Positions 60,978 through 64,000 of a stretch of DNA of 64,000 nt are shown here, in pieces. The translations under genes were made by a program, and so were the position numbers. Position 1 is the stretch's first letter. Every line of letters begins with the position of its first letter. Source of the stretch: Caldicellulosiruptoraceae bacterium PP1 (lineage in GTDB: Bacteria; Bacillota; Thermoanaerobacteria; Caldicellulosiruptorales; Caldicellulosiruptoraceae); NCBI GenBank assembly GCA_041320695.1, contig JBGGOQ010000002.1:85618-149617 (forward strand), given 5' to 3'. The notes beneath the pieces were generated by a model. The model made no database searches. It was not told the DNA's origin and saw only the letters and a program-made list of their open reading frames with translations.

Positions 60978-61995
60978 TGTTGTTGCATTTGGAGAGATGC
61001 TCTTAAGACTTTCTCCACCAGGTTACCAAAAGATTATTCAAGCCAATACACTTGAAATGAATTTTGGTGGAGCAGAGGCAAATGTAGCTATTGCACTTTC
61101 AAATTTGGGAATTAAGACAGCATATTTTACAATTGTTCCTGATAATGCTTTAGGACAGGCTGCAATAAACCATTTAAGAAAGTTTGGTGTGAATACTGAT
61201 TATATAAAAAAGAAAGGAAAAAGGCTTGGGTTATATTTCCTTGAAAAAGGCGTAGGTCAGAGAGCTTCTTCTGTGATATATGATAGAGCTGATTCAGCTA
61301 TATATAGCTTACAAAAATCTGACTTTAATTTAGATGAAATATTAAGTAATACAAAGATATTATTCTTTAGCGGTATTACCGCAGCATTATCTGAAAATAT
61401 ATTAGAATATATTATTGATATATGTAAAACAGCTAAAAAACATAATGTAAAAATAGCTTTTGATATAAATCATAGAACAAAGCTATGGGATTATGAAAAA
61501 GCAAATGAAAGGATAAGTAAGTTTATTGAATATATTGATATATTAATAACTAATGAAGAACATGTGAGAAAAGTATTTAAAATTGCAATAAATGAAGAGT
61601 ATGTTAACGGTATTGACTTAACAGAAGATGGACAGATGCAGCTATATGAAAAGATTGAAAAGAAGTTTCCAAACCTTGAAAAAATTATTTTAGCTGCTCG
61701 AAGGAGTTTATCTGCCTCAAAGAATATTTTCTATGCGTATACAAAAGAAGATAATGAATTTATATTCTCCTCCAAAAGAAATGTTGAAATAATTGATAGG
61801 GTTGGAGGCGGAGATGCTTTTACAGCAGGCATTTTGTATGGGCTTCTTAATGGATATAATACTAAACATACATTAGAATTTGCTACTGCAATGTGTTTAC
61901 TAAAGCATACCCTTGAAGGTGATGCAACAGTAGTAAGCTTAGAGGATATTAAAAATGTTATCCTTTTAGATGGTGAAGCAATGATGCAAAGATAA
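60970..61995 (+). CDS. kdgK: 2-keto-3-deoxygluconate kinase (PfkB family)
   Basis: A 341-residue PfkB-type kinase that phosphorylates KDG to KDPG. AAAGAGGAGCTG selects ATG 60970 inside the end of the aldolase gene; an earlier in-frame ATG at 60934 lacks a ribosome site. It opens FDVVAFGEMLLRLSPPGYQ, has NFGGAEANVAIALSNLG, and the catalytic site DRVGGGDAFTAGILYGL. It is the last gene of the glucuronate operon and a terminator follows directly. Confidence 0.95.
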   Translation: MFDVVAFGEMLLRLSPPGYQKIIQANTLEMNFGGAEANVAIALSNLGIKTAYFTIVPDNALGQAAINHLRKFGVNTDYIKKKGKRLGLYFLEKGVGQRASSVIYDRADSAIYSLQKSDFNLDEILSNTKILFFSGITAALSENILEYIIDICKTAKKHNVKIAFDINHRTKLWDYEKANERISKFIEYIDILITNEEHVRKVFKIAINEEYVNGIDLTEDGQMQLYEKIEKKFPNLEKIILAARRSLSASKNIFYAYTKEDNEFIFSSKRNVEIIDRVGGGDAFTAGILYGLLNGYNTKHTLEFATAMCLLKHTLEGDATVVSLEDIKNVILLDGEAMMQR

Positions 61996-61997
61996 AA

Positions 61998-62037
61998 AAA
62001 TAAGGCTATCTCTATATTTTTAGGGATAGCCTTATTT
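61998..62037. terminator. Bidirectional terminator between kdgK and the helicase-fusion gene
   Basis: AAATAAGGCTATC pairs perfectly with GATAGCCTTATTT around a 14-base loop; A and T runs flank it, serving both convergent transcripts. Confidence 0.88.
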
Positions 62038-62049
62038 GTACCAAAAATA

Positions 62050-64000
62050 TTAATTATTGCTTTTTCTAAGAATACCTATAACTTTACCAACTATTCTAAT
62101 TTGTTCTTCTTTTATAGGTATTGGTTCATATTTACTATTTTCAGGAATTAACAATATAGTATTTCCCATTTTGCAAAATCTTTTTAAAGTAATTTCTCCA
62201 TCAAGTGATGCAATTATTACATCTCTATTTTCGGCATAATTTCGTTTTTCTACAATAGCAATATCACCGTTATTTATGTTAGCATCAATCATACTGTCAC
62301 CTTTAACTTTAATAGCAAAGTATTTATCTGGATTTTTAATTATATTACCTGGTATATAAATTTGGTCAATAACTTCATCTGATACCTCAATTGGATATCC
62401 TGCAGCAACCTTTTCATAGAGATTTATTTTAACCTGTTGTGAGGCATCTATGGTTATATATTGCCCATTTTGTTCTATGTCCATATTCTCACTATCATTT
62501 AGTTTTCTAAATTTAAATTTATTTGAATTTCTAAAGTCAATTATTTCATATTCGTCAATATGAGAAGGTAGCATTGAAATATCAAATGTTGGGAAATCAT
62601 CAACAATGTTATAAGCACTATCCAAAATCAAAATATTATTACCATCTGTTATAACTCCAAATGAACATTTGTCTATAACACTCATATAGCTTTTTAATTG
62701 CTCTGTTCCTTGTTCAATTCCTGATAGATATGGTTTTACCTCAAAGATTATGAAAGGTATCTTCTTTTTGCTTTTGTCATATCTAAAAATAATAATATCA
62801 ATAAATCCAGTTTTAGAAAAAAGTTTAACTTTATATTCAATATCAATAAGTTCAGTAGGATACCTATAAACATCAACTAATTGCTTTATTAACCATTGCC
62901 GGACCTCTTCTTCACGGGAATATATATCCTTCAACTTATCGACAAATTTATAATCATCCATTTGGAGTTTATAAAATCTTTTTAAACTGCAACCAGAATC
63001 AATACGAAGGTAATTATTGTTTAGTTCAAACAAAAATTTTGATGGCTTTTTGCTTGACGTTAGATACAAAAGCTCATTAGCTCTTGTCATACCAACATAT
63101 AGAAGTTTTCTATCAGTAGTTTCTTGTATCTTTGCATCTTCGTTATCTTCATAATTAATATAAGGTATTATATTTGCATTTAAACCAGCAATGAATACAA
63201 CTTTAAATTCAAGTCCTTTTATTGAATGCATTGTAACAATTCTCACAGCATCATATTCAAAATCATTATCATTTGAATTTAAAAAGATTGTTTTAAGACC
63301 TTTTATATTTAAGTAGTTATTTAGGTATTCTAAATATTTTTTATTCTTTGCAATAATTACAATATCTTTTAATTGAAATTCTAATGATAATTTTTGAACA
63401 ATCTCATTATATATGAAATTTGCTTCCTGTTCTTCATTAAGAAAAATTTTATGAACAGGTATATGCCCTTGCTTATCAATTAATGAAGGTTTTACAAAAT
63501 TTTCATCTTCAATTATTTCTGGAGTCTTTTCTATTAAACTATAAGCAAGGTTAGCAATCTGAACAGTTGTCCTATAATTTTTGGATAGTGTATAACTTTT
63601 GCCTGTCATATCAAATCCAATGCTTGTGAAGCTTCTACCTTTAACAAGCCATGAATGACTATAAATATTTTGTGCTGTATCAGCAACAAACATAATACTT
63701 GAATAATTTTTATTTTGGTTGTATAAAAGCTTAATGATATCAAGTTGAACTTTTGTTAAATCTTGGCTTTCATCTATTATTATATGGGTAAATTTATTGA
63801 GTTCATTTTCCTTATTTTTAAGGTATTCATATACAATCAATGCCATATCTTTAAAATCTAATAGTCCCTTTTCATTAAGCATATAAGTATAAAGCTGCAT
63901 CAACTCAAAAATAGCTTTCCTTGTTTCTGAATTTTTTTGAATCTTTTGTGGAGTATCTTTATTTATATTAGATGCTCTTCCTATTCTATCAGCATTTTGA
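62050..64000 (-). CDS. UvrD-type helicase - PD-(D/E)XK-like nuclease - LexA-type S24 peptidase fusion (N-terminus cut by right edge)
   Basis: The frame is open to the window end, so 649 C-terminal residues are visible and the Walker A half lies outside. Superfamily-1 helicase motifs are clear: IIIDESQDLTKVQ (motif II), KNYRTTVQIANLAYSLI, IVTMHSIKGLEFKVVFIAGL and RKLLYVGMTRANELLYL (motif VI). Next comes a type-I-restriction-like nuclease region with TGFIDIIIF and IIFEVKPYL (candidate D and E-x-K). The last 125 residues are a LexA-like S24 domain: VAAGYPIEV (Ala-Gly cleavage site near base 62400), GDSMIDANI (Ser codon 62293-62295) and ITLKRF (Lys codon 62182-62184). It is convergent with the sugar operon and functionally separate. 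Probably a DNA-damage or defence protein controlled by self-cleavage; the last point is inference. Confidence 0.88.
   Translation of the reverse strand, partial: QNADRIGRASNINKDTPQKIQKNSETRKAIFELMQLYTYMLNEKGLLDFKDMALIVYEYLKNKENELNKFTHIIIDESQDLTKVQLDIIKLLYNQNKNYSSIMFVADTAQNIYSHSWLVKGRSFTSIGFDMTGKSYTLSKNYRTTVQIANLAYSLIEKTPEIIEDENFVKPSLIDKQGHIPVHKIFLNEEQEANFIYNEIVQKLSLEFQLKDIVIIAKNKKYLEYLNNYLNIKGLKTIFLNSNDNDFEYDAVRIVTMHSIKGLEFKVVFIAGLNANIIPYINYEDNEDAKIQETTDRKLLYVGMTRANELLYLTSSKKPSKFLFELNNNYLRIDSGCSLKRFYKLQMDDYKFVDKLKDIYSREEEVRQWLIKQLVDVYRYPTELIDIEYKVKLFSKTGFIDIIIFRYDKSKKKIPFIIFEVKPYLSGIEQGTEQLKSYMSVIDKCSFGVITDGNNILILDSAYNIVDDFPTFDISMLPSHIDEYEIIDFRNSNKFKFRKLNDSENMDIEQNGQYITIDASQQVKINLYEKVAAGYPIEVSDEVIDQIYIPGNIIKNPDKYFAIKVKGDSMIDANINNGDIAIVEKRNYAENRDVIIASLDGEITLKRFCKMGNTILLIPENSKYEPIPIKEEQIRIVGKVIGILRKSNN

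Overview
The window is about 64 kb of very AT-rich DNA (roughly 30% GC by eye). Genes are tightly packed, mostly on the + strand, with strong AGGAGG-type ribosome sites and several TTG or GTG starts. S-layer-homology (SLH) proteins, LplB/YtcP-type sugar permeases, YesM/YesN-type two-component pairs and an SLH-anchored laminarinase point to an anaerobic, polysaccharide-degrading Firmicute of the class Clostridia, possibly thermophilic. Species cannot be fixed from this sequence. No rRNA, tRNA, CRISPR array or transposase was found.

Layout. (A) 1-17.6 kb is one long operon. It starts in a truncated GH94 phosphorylase, then carries a secreted PF10091-type (GH144/GH189-like) glucan-active protein, an SLH protein, a solute-binding protein, a 999-residue binding protein fused to carbohydrate-binding-like modules, a permease pair, an NHL-propeller/Yip1 membrane protein, a DUF5696-like protein, a second permease pair and a LacI regulator. 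GH94 next to PF10091 suggests beta-1,2-glucan, but this is inference. (B) A convergent GH2 beta-galactosidase (lacZ) follows; a perfect hairpin at 17.6 kb probably terminates both units. (C) 20.9-25.5 kb is a divergent operon of a DUF2089-type regulator, two small related proteins and a two-gene ABC exporter. (D) 25.7-41.9 kb is a beta-1,3-glucan locus: ABC importer, YesM/YesN pair, SLH-CBM54-GH16-multiCBM4 laminarinase and a GH161-type beta-1,3-glucan phosphorylase. (E) 42.0-44.9 kb holds a GNAT acetyltransferase and a GGDEF-EAL protein. (F) 45.3-62.0 kb is an aldouronate/glucuronate locus: ABC importer, YesM/YesN pair, GH67 alpha-glucuronidase, a GH52-like protein, UxuB, UxuA, a UroD-family protein, KDPG aldolase and KDG kinase. 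(G) The right edge holds a truncated minus-strand gene joining UvrD-type helicase, a PD-(D/E)XK-like nuclease and a LexA-type S24 autoprotease.

How it works together. D and F share one plan: extracellular or imported oligosaccharide, dedicated binding protein and permease pair, adjacent YesM/YesN sensor-regulator, then intracellular phosphorolysis or hydrolysis and catabolism. A has the same flavour but is larger, has two importers and is probably LacI-controlled. None of the four importers has its ATPase gene here, so a shared MsmK/UgpC-type ATPase elsewhere is expected. Glucuronate isomerase (UxaC) is also absent. The features I would look at first are the helicase-nuclease-S24 fusion, the binding-protein fusion with its NHL-Yip1/DUF5696 partners, and the GH52-like and UroD-like genes in the glucuronate operon.
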